Assembly: GCF_030272615.1 (NCBI RefSeq)
Contig: NC_081415.1
Coordinates: forward strand, 512,397,034 to 512,457,033
Source: Cryptomeria japonica
Lineage: Eukaryota > Streptophyta > Pinopsida > Cupressales > Cupressaceae
Direction: 5' to 3'
DNA length: 60,000 nt
Below are positions 1 through 10,376 of this stretch, piece after piece. The notes below the pieces were generated by a model, which made no database searches, was not told the DNA's origin, and was given only the letters and a program-made list of their open reading frames with translations. Positions within the stretch are counted from its first letter, which is position 1. Every line of letters begins with the position of its first letter. Position numbers and translations under genes: made by a program.

Positions 1-557
1 CAATAGGGGCCTACACATGCAGGAAGGCCAACTGCCTAGAGCACACTGCTCAATAAGAAGTCACACTGACTTATAATGAGGATTATGCAAATCCAATGAT
101 CTGTACTGCTTTACAATAGCATCTTCAATGCCAGATTCAGTGTAGGTTCTTGCTCTATTCTTTACATACACCCTTGACCTACAATTCGCACATTAGGTCT
201 GCCTTATAATTTTCTTTATGCTTCCTATCCATATCTTACAAATGACTACAATGGTGTCTTTTATATACAAGAGTCATTTTACAATTTGTCAAGTTGGCTT
301 ACAATAATAAACAAAATATTACATATCAAAAATCCTGTCGGCCTCTGTGCCAGTATACATGTTCTCTTCTATGCTGGTGTACATCTTCTATGCCGGTGCC
401 GGTGTAGATTGATCTTGCTAATGCCGGTGCACTGTCTTGTTTCAATAATGCTTTGCCGGTATAATGTCTTGCCGGTGCCATAGGATTGCAAGGTTTCCAT
501 CAATGACAAGACCTTCAATCACATAAAATGTCTCATTGGAGTGTCTATATGCCAACA
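1..557 (-). mobile_element. Copia-type LTR, right end only (element E)
   Basis: The segment ends at 557 in GCCAACA, the reverse complement of the TGTTGGC start typical of the Copia LTRs seen elsewhere in this window (45514-45520, 57330-57336). It contains several GCCGGTG-type motifs around 360-480, like the CCGGT-rich LTRs at 37421 and 44163. No polypurine or primer site follows 557, so this is the outer edge of a minus-strand element, or a solo LTR, whose other part lies left of the window. The possible target duplication GTTAT (558-562) cannot be tested here. Confidence 0.55.
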
Positions 558-562
558 GTTAT

Positions 563-1802
563 CACCATTAACCAACAATCACCATTACCAAGGGAAACAT
601 CCACTGCTCCTAAGTGGTTGAGTTCTTTGGTTACTAAGAAGATGAATGTAATTCCTATTTCAATCCCAATGGAGGATATGCTCAGCAAGTGTCTGGGAAG
701 AACTTCAAATTCCAAGAGACTTAAAATAGAAACCATGATCGATGTGGATGAGAAAACGGGACATTGGGTTGAAGAAGTGGCTAGCCCCTAGTAGATAAAT
801 AGGTCGAGAATATCACTGAGAAATATTTCATCATTGAAAAGATTGATCTAGGGGAAACTTCTCGGACTGCTGATGTTAAACATTTGGAGACTTCAACTAG
901 AAGGATCCTCACTACAACTTTAAAGGATGAAAAAGACAAAAATAAGATGAAGTAGATTATAATGCAAATGGATCAATACTTCAATGCTATCCACAATCCA
1001 AATCCTCGGCCACTTTCCCATGAACCAGAAGTTACTTGATCAAATTCAAAGGAGCCAGATGATTACAGATGTCGTTAGTGAATGGATTGAATCAATCACA
1101 TAGTAGGGAACTAGCTATATTTCTGATTTGGTCAAGGTGTTCAAGAACGCAGAGTTTGTGGGAAAAGAGTTAGAAACAGAAATAGTTGCTTGGGAGAAAG
1201 AGAAGAGTAAATGGTTGGTTGTATTGAAGTAGATGAGAGACACTCAGAGATATGGAGTGATGAAGTTCCTCACTGAAAAGCCAGTGCACAACCTTGATGA
1301 TAATGCACTTTTCATTTGCAAAGAGAATATTAAGTGGAAAAACTCAATTATTGAGCAAGGACATGAGAAATCCCTCAAGCTTCTAAAAGAATTGAAAGAA
1401 TTAACTAATACTATGCAAAGAGACATGAAATACATAGAACTTTAGCTTCTAAAAGAGAGTAAGAAAACACTTTAAGATTTATTAGATATGATCCAAGTTT
1501 TCAAGGACCGAGTATAGTAGATTTAGGAGGCAAAGTCCTTGAAAATTTAAGATTTCTCAAAGATTGCAAGAATTGAATCTATGTTGGTTGTCTGCTTCGA
1601 TTGTCTGGATATGCATAAGGGTAAGGTCCTATAGGTAAGAAAAAAGAAAGAGATATGGAAGCATCAAATCCTACATATTGGCCTCCCACATTACCAGCTC
1701 ATTTTGAAATTTTCTTCATCTCACCTGGAATGGTGGAACATTCGAAGCACTCCCACATCATAAGACAAACAAGTTGAAGCCATGTCATCTGTAGGAGTCT
1801 GA
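563..1802 (+). pseudogene. C-terminal remnant of LTR-embedded ORF (element A, 5' LTR)
   Basis: Decayed coding sequence ending in a TGA at 1800-1802. Open pieces at 528-791 and 1233-1445, and the frames around 810-1060, encode a Lys/Glu-rich, coiled-coil-like protein. The final ~65 codons (from about 1606) match the end of the ORF at 35640-36819 in the 3' LTR: both read DMHK, then RKKKE, then HIGLPHY, then DKQVEA. The piece around 1180-1390 (KSKW followed by HNLDD and NIKW) vaguely resembles the middle coiled-coil part of element D's second ORF. No enzymatic motif is visible. At least eight in-frame stops and several frameshifts make it non-functional. Confidence 0.5.
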
Positions 1803-2629
1803 TCGTGCATCTTTTTCTCATGGCTTATGATTCCTTTCTAGTTTAGTTATTGATTTCTTAGTTTTAAAACTAAACTTATTTAACTCTCAAGTAGAGTTAA
1901 TTATTTGACTCTTGTTTTATTTGTAATAAACTATCATAGCCTTACAACTATTTATATGGTTCTAGAATTATTTTTCAAGGGCCAAAATAATTTGATTTTG
2001 AGGAACAGACTTAATTTATTTGGATTTTCAATATAGACATTTCTGGTACTTGAATGAAATGATATTTTGATATGATCTTCAAATTTGTGTATTTGAAAGA
2101 TATGGAAATCTCTATTGGGATGTATTCTTATGTGCCAAATACTTTATTTCATTAGCTTTTCTTTCTTAGTCTGTGAATTCCTTGATTTTCTTTTGTTAAA
2201 AAAGGTGCTTCATTGTTTCTTAAATGACTCTCATCCCCCTTGTCCTGTGAGGCATGAGAGAGAATCGATCAACATTTACACTACTTTGAGTATTTTGGGT
2301 GGAATAAGTTTTATATTGAATGGGTATGTGCTGGAGTAAAGTCTGTAAGCTTTACATTTATTAATAATTATCTTGTAGCACTCTTTTGTGTTGACAAATG
2401 AATGTGAAAGCCTTTCTTTCTTTTTGGTGAAAAGTGTGTTTGTTTATGAGTAATCTAAATAAAAATTTATTGAGCATCTTATGAGGATTTGTACTCTTAT
2501 GCAGAGGGTAAACCTAAACTTGGTTCACCCAAATGCTGGTTTTATTTTCTTTTTCATGAAGGGTATGCATGAGCCCTCATTTTAAAAACATATAAAAAAT
2601 CAAAGAAAAGGCAAATCTGTTAACCTACA
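1803..2629 (+). other. 3' part of element A 5' LTR, non-coding
   Basis: This AT-rich sequence follows the LTR ORF. It matches 36820-37420 and 45526-45598 and contains no coding signal that I can defend. It presumably holds the promoter, R and U5 of the element, but I cannot place the transcription start. Confidence 0.5.
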
Positions 2630-2635
2630 GATTTT

Positions 2636-2653
2636 TGGAGAGTGTGCTGGGGA
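2636..2653 (+). other. Primer binding site of element A
   Basis: TGGAGAGTGTGCTGGGGA lies 6 nt after the LTR end. It resembles the tRNA-Arg-type primer site TGGCGACTCTGCTGGGGA known for Tat/Ogre elements, with a few substitutions. Position, spacing and the GCTGGGGA core support the call. Confidence 0.65.
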
Positions 2654-2654
2654 G

Positions 2655-3442
2655 TTGAATAATAAGATTGGTCGCCTGGTTATAGGATACAACAAATTGG
2701 ATTGTCAATCTTTAAGAGTTTATTCAGTGCCATTAAAATTTTGCATTGTAAATAGGCTAGAGCCAATAAGGTATACTAGGTCGAAGAGGCATGAGGGAAT
2801 AGTTGACTCTGTTTTTCAAGAATTGCAAAACCTAGATTTTCAGTCATCCTGATTACCTAAGAGACAAGAAAAAATTAGACCTCCTTCTACACTCCCTTCA
2901 CTCCCTATATCCTCAGTTTGTAAAGCCCTAACCTTGCATGGTATTTCCTTACCCAATGTAATCAATCCAACACCTCTCAATATCATTCTTCTAATGGTAG
3001 CCAACAATCCTTGGGGGATCATAGTAGGTCTGTTGAATCTGCATCTAAATTTGAATTCTTTACCCAAAGGAGAGAGAGATCACTTACCTAAATTCAGTGG
3101 AGATAGGAAGGTCATAGTTGATGAACATTTGAATGCATTTAATTTTGCATCTAGTGTAATAACTGTCGAGCATGAAGATTTTGCAATAAGGTTGTTTGTA
3201 CAAACATTAATTGAAGTAGTTGTAGATTGGTTTTATCATTTGCCGAATAGTGCAATAACAAACTAGCAAGATTTGAAAACTAGGTTTGAAGCTAGGTTAA
3301 AGATAGTAGAGGATGAGAATTCTCTTTTGGCTCAATTAGCTCAATTAAAAAAATAAATCACTGAATCTATCAGAGATTTCATGGCTAAATTTGATTAAAT
3401 GTTTTGGTAAATTCCTGCAAATCAGAAACCTTCAGATGATAA
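2655..3442 (+). pseudogene. gag of element A, N-terminal part (interrupted by element B)
   Basis: Capsid-type gag fragment. Around 3080-3330 it reads FSGD, then VDEHLNAFNFA, then FVQTLIEVVVDWFYHLP, the usual plant Ty3 retrotransposon gag pattern in which a W-Y/F-LP motif precedes the coiled region. At least four in-frame stops follow (for example TAG after NSAITN and TAA after QLKK). The frame is cut at 3442 by element B, and the same protein resumes at 31274 with LKYFFINSIPSEI, the normal continuation. The segment 2655-2930 is an N-terminal region of unknown function. Confidence 0.75.
3438..3442. repeat. Target-site duplication of element B (left)
   Basis: GATAA at 3438-3442 is repeated at 31269-31273, immediately outside the two LTRs. 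The gag reading of element A continues across the junction, so this is a true integration duplication. Confidence 0.8.
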
Positions 3443-3779
3443 TGTTATCACTATTTTAAAAATTGGGTATTCTTGTCCCACATTTGGCTAGAAGTCTAAG
3501 AAAATGTGTTTAGCATGGCCTTGTCACCTCTAAGTTTCTTGGGTCACTTGAGGGTTTATGGTTTTTGTGATTAAATTTTCCTATGTTTGAACAAAAAACC
3601 CTTATGTTCTATTTCAGCATTACTTTTGCCACTTAAGGAAGGGTCAATTCATCGTTAAAAGTGTTCCCCCATAGGTTTTCCCTAGGCAGTCTTTCAAATA
3701 TTTTCAAACTTTGTGCACCTTTACCTTTATCTTGTTTTAATGTTTGTCAGGCCCCTTAATTATTGTGCAACTCATTGTT

Positions 3780-5080
3780 AATCTTGCGGTTGTCATTGTT
3801 TCGCTAGGAAAAGATGCTAGCAAGTTAATGTTTGTGAAGTAGCAAAAAGGCTCAGTGGGCTCGACTAGATGGATTGACCGATATATTAAAAGACTGCATC
3901 TTGCTTTAAATTTGACGGCTCGCATTGATTTGCTAGCTCGAGATGCACGTGGTCTAAGTTCTGCGAAATAGCAAAAGACTTGGCGGGTCCCAGAGGCGAG
4001 CGGCTTCTTCAGTTAAAGGATGATCGGTTCAGAAAAGATCAACATCTCATGTTGCTTCATGACTGAAAGTTGCATGTGTTCTACCTTTCACGAAGTAGCG
4101 AAAGGGTGGTGGGCCCAAAGGGACAGGTATGTCATAAAGTTAAAGGCCGATTAACTATGATTTGATCAGATGATTGTTCTGGTTTCGCAGTCGCAAGTCA
4201 AACAAAGATTAGTGATCACAAAATGGTGAAAGGCAGCTAGTGGGTCTGATGGTAGTCCAGTGGTAGGTCCGAGTGGTGATGATGGAGTAGTGACATGGCG
4301 CTTAGGTGGTGGTCTATGGTGGGCCTGATGGTTTTGGTGAAAGTGCCTGTTTGATGAGACCTATAGACCACTCGCCAAAGAAGAAATTCCACTGAAAGAT
4401 AGAGACCAAACTGGTGAGGTGGTGGACACATGGCAGAATAGATGGTTTGTTCCATGGAGTGTAATGGTGACCTATTAAGTGCACATGGCTCTTCAGGGTA
4501 CTTGAGGGCCTGCCTTGGTTCAACCAGTAGTTATGTGGGGAATAGTAAGTAAAGCACGTGGTGGTTTCAGAATGGAACCCAATGGAACTTCCTGAGCAAA
4601 TGGCTGACTGCCACGTGGCATTTGTTAACTGGTGATGAGATGAAGAAAGTGGTCTCCGAGTTAAAGGGCCCACTTGAAAGGTCTAAAGCATGTTAAAAGG
4701 TGTTCATTTCATGGTCAATCCAATGGTTGTCGTTGTTTCGTAGGCCAAAGATGCTTGCAGCTTACTCTCTGCGAAATGGCAAAAATCGTTAGCCCTCAAG
4801 GTAATGCGCGATTAGTTAATAAGACTGATGGTCATTGTTGGAGGTAAAGACCAAGTAGGTAGATCATGATCTAATGCCCGATGTTGATTCGTGAAGGAAA
4901 ATTGCACAAGTTTTAAAGCCCATTAAATAGCCAAAAGAAGATAAGGCCCATCACTAACATAGAGAGACCGAATGGAGTAAAAATAGTGTAGATTCCAATG
5001 ATCCAATGGTTGTTGTTGCTTCACGAAAGAAAAGTGCAGAGGTTTTAAGATTTGTGAAATAGCGAAACAACGAAACAGGG
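3780..5080 (+). repeat. Decayed ~128-bp tandem array in element B 5' LTR
   Basis: A motif TTTCGC, then about 20 nt, then a TGCA core, then GCGAAATAGCGAAA recurs in diverged form. Anchors lie near 3799, 3929, 4055, 4183, 4332, 4736, 4887 and 5019, spaced mostly 126-151 bp. Between anchors the units share TGGTGGGCCC-like and AGTTAAAGG-CGATT-like stretches (for example 3990-4030 and 4105-4160). The same array is in the right LTR from about 25093 to 26390. It lies upstream of the LTR ORF, so it could serve as an enhancer or promoter array. That role is inference. Confidence 0.6.
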
Positions 5081-5305
5081 GAAATGATAAAAAAACTCAT
5101 GATCTGTTGGAGCCCATTTTTGAATTCGATTTGTGAATTCAATTCTAAGGTGATGGCTGAAGCATGCGGAATTAATTTCCAAAATTCAATGCTAACCTAC
5201 CATATTAGGGTCCACATCAACTTGAATGTTAGCATCATTTCAATGAGTCTGTTGTAGAGGAATTGGTGCAGAGTGTTTTTCTTCAAGTGAAATACCAGGT
5301 TTTTT

Positions 5306-5332
5306 GTGCTTTTTTCTTGATAATTGCAGTCT
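5306..5332 (+). promoter_or_regulatory. Possible 3' splice site upstream of LTR ORF
   Basis: A T-rich tract followed by GATAATTGCAG ends near 5329, about 80 nt before the ATG at 5410, and is conserved at about 26640 in the right LTR. It resembles a plant intron acceptor. No matching donor was identified, so a 5' UTR intron is only a suggestion. Confidence 0.2.
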
Positions 5333-5409
5333 AAAAGTCGGTGATTGCTTTATGGATTGTTTCATTTAAGGTCCACGCAAATCTCAATTGACATAGTTGT
5401 ATTATCAAG

Positions 5410-8400
5410 ATGGCACCAAGAAGAAAATTAACTGGAAAAGTAAATTACCAGGATAGGAATATTTGTGATGATTTTTTGGAGCAGTTAACTATGTCAACCA
5501 ATGTCGGGGCCAAGGCTAAAGAATTGGTACCAAAGAACCCTCGTCTAAGAATTGGGGGTGGCTTATATGAAAAAGGTAACTGGTTGAGGGATCCACAAAT
5601 AGGAATGTCTATTTTAGGACTATTCAAGGTAGGTTTTGGTTAGAGAAATTCCCTTGCCTCCTTAAATAGTATCTGAGAACTGGATGTGGGGAAGCTTGTG
5701 GTCCCTGGTGTATTCATGGATGTAGATTTGTTAACTTTGATTGCACAAAACTATGACCTTGTTGCTAGATGTATCAGAAGTGTGAAGGGATCAACCCTGG
5801 TCGAAATAAATGATGATGAATTCTGAAGAGTTTTTAAGCTCAGTGAAGCTTCAAATCTATTAGAACCTATTGATTTTGAATCATTAGCCTAGGTCTATAA
5901 TGCACAAAGAGATCACCTTAGGAGTGGCCCATTGAAAGAGTTCTTTGTTAAGATAGGGGGGTTAACTACTGTAGGCCCTGGTACCATGGAACCCTTCTCC
6001 CTAAATCTGTTTACTTTGAGAGCTAAGGGCGTATATTGGGAACTTTGTCAAATTTTTGGAGAAGATGCTGAGAAAAACCTGCTGACCCATTACATTTTGA
6101 TGATTGCACAGATTCTAAACCCCTCTCTGGCAATAACATTTGATTATGCTCCCTACCTCACTGATGTAATTCATGCAGGGATAGTAGGGATAAAAAATGG
6201 TAAGGTTGATAGGCCATTTGGAAGGTATTCTCTTCTAATGCACATGTTTTTGTTCAAGGGTACTGACTATTTTGCAACATAAACGGATTTGGTTAAGGTG
6301 AAAGATAAGGAAGAGATGCCTGTTCAACTTTGGAGTACTATTTTGTCCTGGTATAGAGAGGATGTTTGTCTTTTAAAGTTTGATAGATGCTTTGCATCTA
6401 AGATTAGGGTTCTTTTGTGCACAGAAAACCCTAGGACCCCTAAGGCTCTCTTGGAATTCCTCAAGCCTAAAGAGTTTGTTGAGGGTATTAAAATTGTTCA
6501 TAATTAGGGAGACATGTATTTATACCCTGTTTCTATAGTTTTTAGAGTGTATGGTTTCAGAGGCAATCCATATTTACTACCTTATCAAGTCCCACTAAAG
6601 GTAGGAATTGCTGAAGTCCTAAGACAAATTGGAGGTGTACAAGAGGCAGAGCTGACAAATAGGGGTAAAGGGACTATTTTCCCAACCATAACCGTGGCTC
6701 ATCATTTTGTGATTACTAAAGGTGGCTGGAAATATTTTGAAGAATTCTTTAAGCCATATATGTTGTCAACTGCAGTTTCAAGATGTGCAGACCCTGAGGA
6801 CTTCTTCAACGACATGCTTAGAAAAAGAGCAGTTTGTAAAGGTAGGCCTCACCAATTTCAGTTCCTTGAAGATCTAATCAGAAATGAATTCAATTTGGAG
6901 TAGCAAGAATTGAGGAGAGAGAAGTGGGTTGCATATAAAAGGGCTCTTGATTTCATTCATCAGTTTGATAGCAGTTATGACCCTCTCTCTAGTTTCAATC
7001 CCTTTAAGGAAAAACTAAAATTCTTAATTCTTTATTTTGAAGACCTCATGCAAACCTTGAAAGAAAAAAGGGAGGTTATAATGCAAAATGATCCTAACAG
7101 GGTTGAATTGGTCCTAGCTAAGCCTACCTTTGCTAAGGCTATCCCACTTGGTGATTATGTGATGCATAAGAAATTAAAGTATAGTGTGATGATGCCAGTG
7201 ACAGGTGAGCCTTCCACTTCAAGAGGGAAAAAAGCAATAGAAGATATCATTGACATCCAAGATTCCCCTAAAAGGCAAAGAGTGGGGAATGAAGTGTAAA
7301 TTGTTGAACCTCTCTATTCTCCATCACAATCCCCTATCCACATAGGAGATGAGCAAGTTGTGGCTGAACAATTGTTACAGTTAGGGAGTCTTGGGGAGAT
7401 TGCCTACACATATGAGGAGACACAAGAGGGGATGCCAGAAGAGCCACCTAGTGCTGAAATGAACTTGACTGATAGTGACCTAGAGTTAGACCTTACTATC
7501 AAGCAAGCTAGTGAGGAATTCTTGGCTGACAACAATTTTGTTACAACAGGGGCCTTCATGCAATTTGTGTGGAAGCAAAATATGGAAAAATTCAAAGCAA
7601 GATGTGAGCAAAGGAAGAGTAAACAGCCTCACGGAGATGTAACTTAGGTGGAAGAAGAGGTAAAGCAAGAAATGATTGAAGAGTTTAAGACCATTACTCT
7701 TGAGAAGGGAAGAGAGATGGTGTCTAAGGCTAGTGTTTTAACCTCCCTGAATGGGAAATAGTTGATGCTCTAGTTCTTAAAGTAGTAAGGAAGGAAAATA
7801 AACCTATGGAAGGAGTGACCTTTAGCAAAGATAATGCTGCTCTAGTCATGTGGTCACTAAAGAAGAATGAGACTAAAAGGAGGAAAAGTGTATCAGATTC
7901 TAGTCTCCTAGGAGGCATGATTGTAAAAAGAGTCTAAGATACAGGGGTGGTGGAAGCTGCAAGCATAGTCTTGGAAACTGCAAAGTTCAGTGTGGCAGTA
8001 GCAGAAAATGAGGTAAAAGAAAAGGATAATCTCCAATTAAAATTGGAAACCATCTTAAAGGCTTATAATGAGGCCAAAGAAGGAGTAGCCAACAAAGACA
8101 ACATTATTGCTAGACTTCAAAGTCAGTTAGTAAGTCAGCACCATCCAAGTGAATCCTCTACTGTCATGATAGCCTCCTCTCCAGCAAGACCTCCACCTAC
8201 AAGTCCTATCATAGAATACCCCTATCCTCCTATGCCTTCTAGTTTCCAATAAGTCGAAACTGTTCAACATGAGTTGGAAAACTTGAAACAAGCTCAAGCC
8301 TTATTTGCAAGCAAGTATGAGGAAAAGATAAGTGCCACAATTTTGAAGTTTTCTAATGCAGTTAGGCCCTCTATCATTCACATTTATTTGAAGAGGATTT

Positions 8401-9029
8401 TGAATATTTTGACCAAATTAAGAGAGGATGAAATCACCTTGGAACCAACTCATAATAAATGGATGCCTAGAGGTAAAGAATTAGAGCTCATGTGTTCATC
8501 CAATGTAGATACAGAGGCAAATGATAATCTCAGGTCCACTAGTGAATTCATAAGACAAATGAATATATTCTCAGAGGAAGGGCAGGTGTAAAAAGAAAGG
8601 CCCAACTATATAGAAAGGAATATTTTGATCACAAATATGAATTATTTCTAGGGGGTTTTGCTGGTCCTACTCAGTTAAAAGAGGAGAATGCATGGCTAGA
8701 AGAGTTGGACCACAAGTTGTCCCAAAGGGTTAATCACATCATTAATAATGATTACACATATTTATTTGTCAAAACAGTTGAAGAAATTGAAAAGGTGAAA
8801 TCACACTATGGTTTCATGGAAACAAAAAAATGGGAAATTAAGGGTCATGTGGAAAAGGCTAGAAGGAATGAAGAAGAAAATTGTTAGCTTCTCTTGTTCA
8901 AGTGATGATGTGTTCCAAGAGTGGAATGACAAGTATACCAGGCAAAAGGAGGATATTCCAAAACAGGTAGAAGAGGTTGCAACTAAACAACAAATGGAAG
9001 AGGCTGTTGATATTGAAAAGGACTTGTAA
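5410..9029 (+). pseudogene. LTR-embedded ORF, copy 1 (element B 5' LTR), unknown function
   Basis: Starts AAGATGGC (good plant context, MAPRRKLTGK) and ends GACTTGTAA; about 1200 codons originally. From 5410 to about 7730 one frame holds with only nonsense changes (stops at 5641, about 5676, 5826, 5890, 6280, 6505, 6901, 7297 and 7645). One-base deletions near 7735 and 8583 then shift it. The N-terminal ~750 residues look globular and include NWLRDPQIG, RCIRSVKG, PFGRYSLL and FRVYGFRG. The C-terminal third is Lys/Glu-rich coiled coil with a Pro-rich piece (ARPPPTSP) near 8190. I recognise no named domain and see no polymerase, integrase or protease motif. The N-terminal domain is related to ORFs in elements A and D. 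Confidence 0.75.
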
Positions 9030-9943
9030 CCATTTCTTGGAGAACATTGCGGTTTGTAACAAACCTTTCTAGGAATGTCTGAAGCTTGTATGCATCCATG
9101 ATGTTATAAATGGATACTAGGACTAGTGTAAAAAAGATCACAAGAATTTTGTAAAGAACCTCTGGCAAAATATATTTAGGACCTTTTTTCTAGTTTTAAA
9201 GAAATTGCTCTCAGTTATGTAATATTATCAGAAATAAATATGAATATACAGATCAAAGTTTTATGCCTAAAATTTCTTTGTCTTCTAGTGTGCACTCTTT
9301 AGTTTGCTGGTTTCATTTGGATAATCTAGGGTTGTTCGAATAAGCATGGATTGTAAGGCAATCTTATAGACGTTATTTCTAGCTTTTCTCTTTAGGAGAG
9401 GAATTAAATGTGCATGAAATACTTCTATCTACAAGTCTATTGTTTGTCACTATGAATTTGATGAATTGTTTTAGTTGAATGGTACAGGATCTATATATAT
9501 GTTAGGCATGAATGGGATTCACAAAATCTAAAATGATGAGATGTATGTGAGTGTTCAGTTTTGAGAATTACTGTTTGATTTAGGTGACTCTGTGGCCCAG
9601 ATAAGGAACTGGTATTAGATTGTAGGACTTCTTTCTATCTTTTCTTGAAGATCAATACTGAAAAATGAATATAAGTTTTTCCTTTAATGTTTCAGTTTCA
9701 ATGAGGTGATGAAGTCCATAGGTTTTTAGGCACTGGTTTATTGTGGATCTCAAGTTTTAAGTGTGAAAATATTCACAGAAAGTATACCCACCTAAACTTT
9801 GGATAAGTTCAAAGTGTGGAAGGTCTCAAAACCTTATTATATGTTACTCTTGAGTTCAATTTCCCTGATCTTTTCATTTGCAGACAGAGTTGGTTTATTT
9901 CTTCCAGGAAGGATAGAAGGGAAATAAAAATTTGAGACCAACA
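9030..9943 (+). other. Non-coding tail of element B 5' LTR
   Basis: This follows the LTR ORF and matches 30358-31268. It contains AATAAATATGAATATA near 9233 and a TATATATAT run at 9492-9500. No ORF can be supported. It is the likely site of the promoter for the genomic RNA and of the R/U5 segment. Confidence 0.5.
9492..9500 (+). promoter_or_regulatory. Candidate TATA box for element B genomic RNA
   Basis: TATATATAT within a block (GGATCTATATATATGTTAGG) that is identical at 30817-30825 in the 3' LTR. It lies about 450 bp before the LTR end, downstream of the LTR ORF. If used, it would place the ORF in U3. No transcript evidence is available. Confidence 0.3.
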
Positions 9944-9947
9944 AGAG

Positions 9948-9965
9948 TGGCAACTCTACTTGGGA
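9948..9965 (+). other. Primer binding site of element B
   Basis: TGGCAACTCTACTTGGGA lies 4 nt after the LTR end. It differs from the Tat/Ogre tRNA-Arg-type site TGGCGACTCTGCTGGGGA at three positions, all G to A or G to T, in line with decay elsewhere in the element. Confidence 0.75.
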
Positions 9966-10376
9966 GAGTCATAGTGTGTTACATGCTACAGATTGGTGCC
10001 TGAGATTACTTCTGAAATTTGTTTGAATATCTATGTTTGTGGCAGATCTTATTTTTTCTCTTGTGTATTTTTCTCTTCTCTGGAAATTCTCCCCATTTTC
10101 AAAGTCCTTGAAAGAGTTTTGTTAAGCTTGCTTTCTCTTTTCCCCACATTTTGTGTGGGTGGCAACTCTGACAAGTATAACTGGTCCTTTTAAATAGGTG
10201 TAACTTTTTTAAAGAAAACAAGTATAATACAGAGAGGAAGGAACAATAGGTCTTTCATGAGGAAGCATCCTCATGAGACTTTGCAAGAGGGACTACCTGA
10301 AAAGGCATAAAGAGGCCAGAAACAATCAGTTGTACATGAGCCATCTAATGCATCTTGGGTGTAGAAGAGCATCAAT
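9966..10376 (+). other. Untranslated leader of element B
   Basis: The stretch between PBS and gag has no supported gene. It has a second primer-like sequence, TGGCAACTCTG, at 10160-10170, and a TGGTGCCTGAG at 9994 that I do not take as the PBS because the LTR ends at 9943. Confidence 0.5.

Larger units (their letters stand above)
558..2629 (+). mobile_element. 5' LTR of element A (partial)
   Basis: From about 1606 to 2629 this matches 36626-37420 plus 45521-45598, which is the 3' LTR of the same element, at roughly 85-90% by eye. The LTR ends in CTACA at 2629 and a tRNA-Arg-type primer site follows at 2636. The 3' copy lacks about 165 bp present here (around 2455-2613). Upstream of 1606 the two LTRs do not align, perhaps because each has lost a different part. 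The true LTR start is left of the window or displaced by the Copia insertion at 557. Confidence 0.6.
3443..9943 (+). repeat. 5' LTR of element B (6.5 kb)
   Basis: The LTR starts TGTTATCAC right after the duplication and ends GACCAACA at 9943, giving TGTT...AACA termini. It is collinear with 24756-31268 at a constant offset of 21313 near the start. In order it holds a leader with a tandem array (3443-5409), the LTR ORF (5410-9029) and a non-coding tail (9030-9943). The right copy begins TC instead of TG and ends AAAAA instead of AACA, which are simple decay. Confidence 0.9.

Noticed and set aside
2115-2339. 74-codon ORF in the 5' LTR of A
   Set aside because: The corresponding region of the 3' LTR (37120-37360) does not keep the frame.
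4237-4673. Minus-strand His-rich ORFs within the B LTR array
   Set aside because: They lie in the tandem array and are not open in the second LTR at the matching place.
9994-10004. TGGTGCCTGAG as primer site of element B
   Set aside because: The LTR alignment and the GATAA duplication place the LTR end at 9943, and a better tRNA-Arg-type match starts at 9948.
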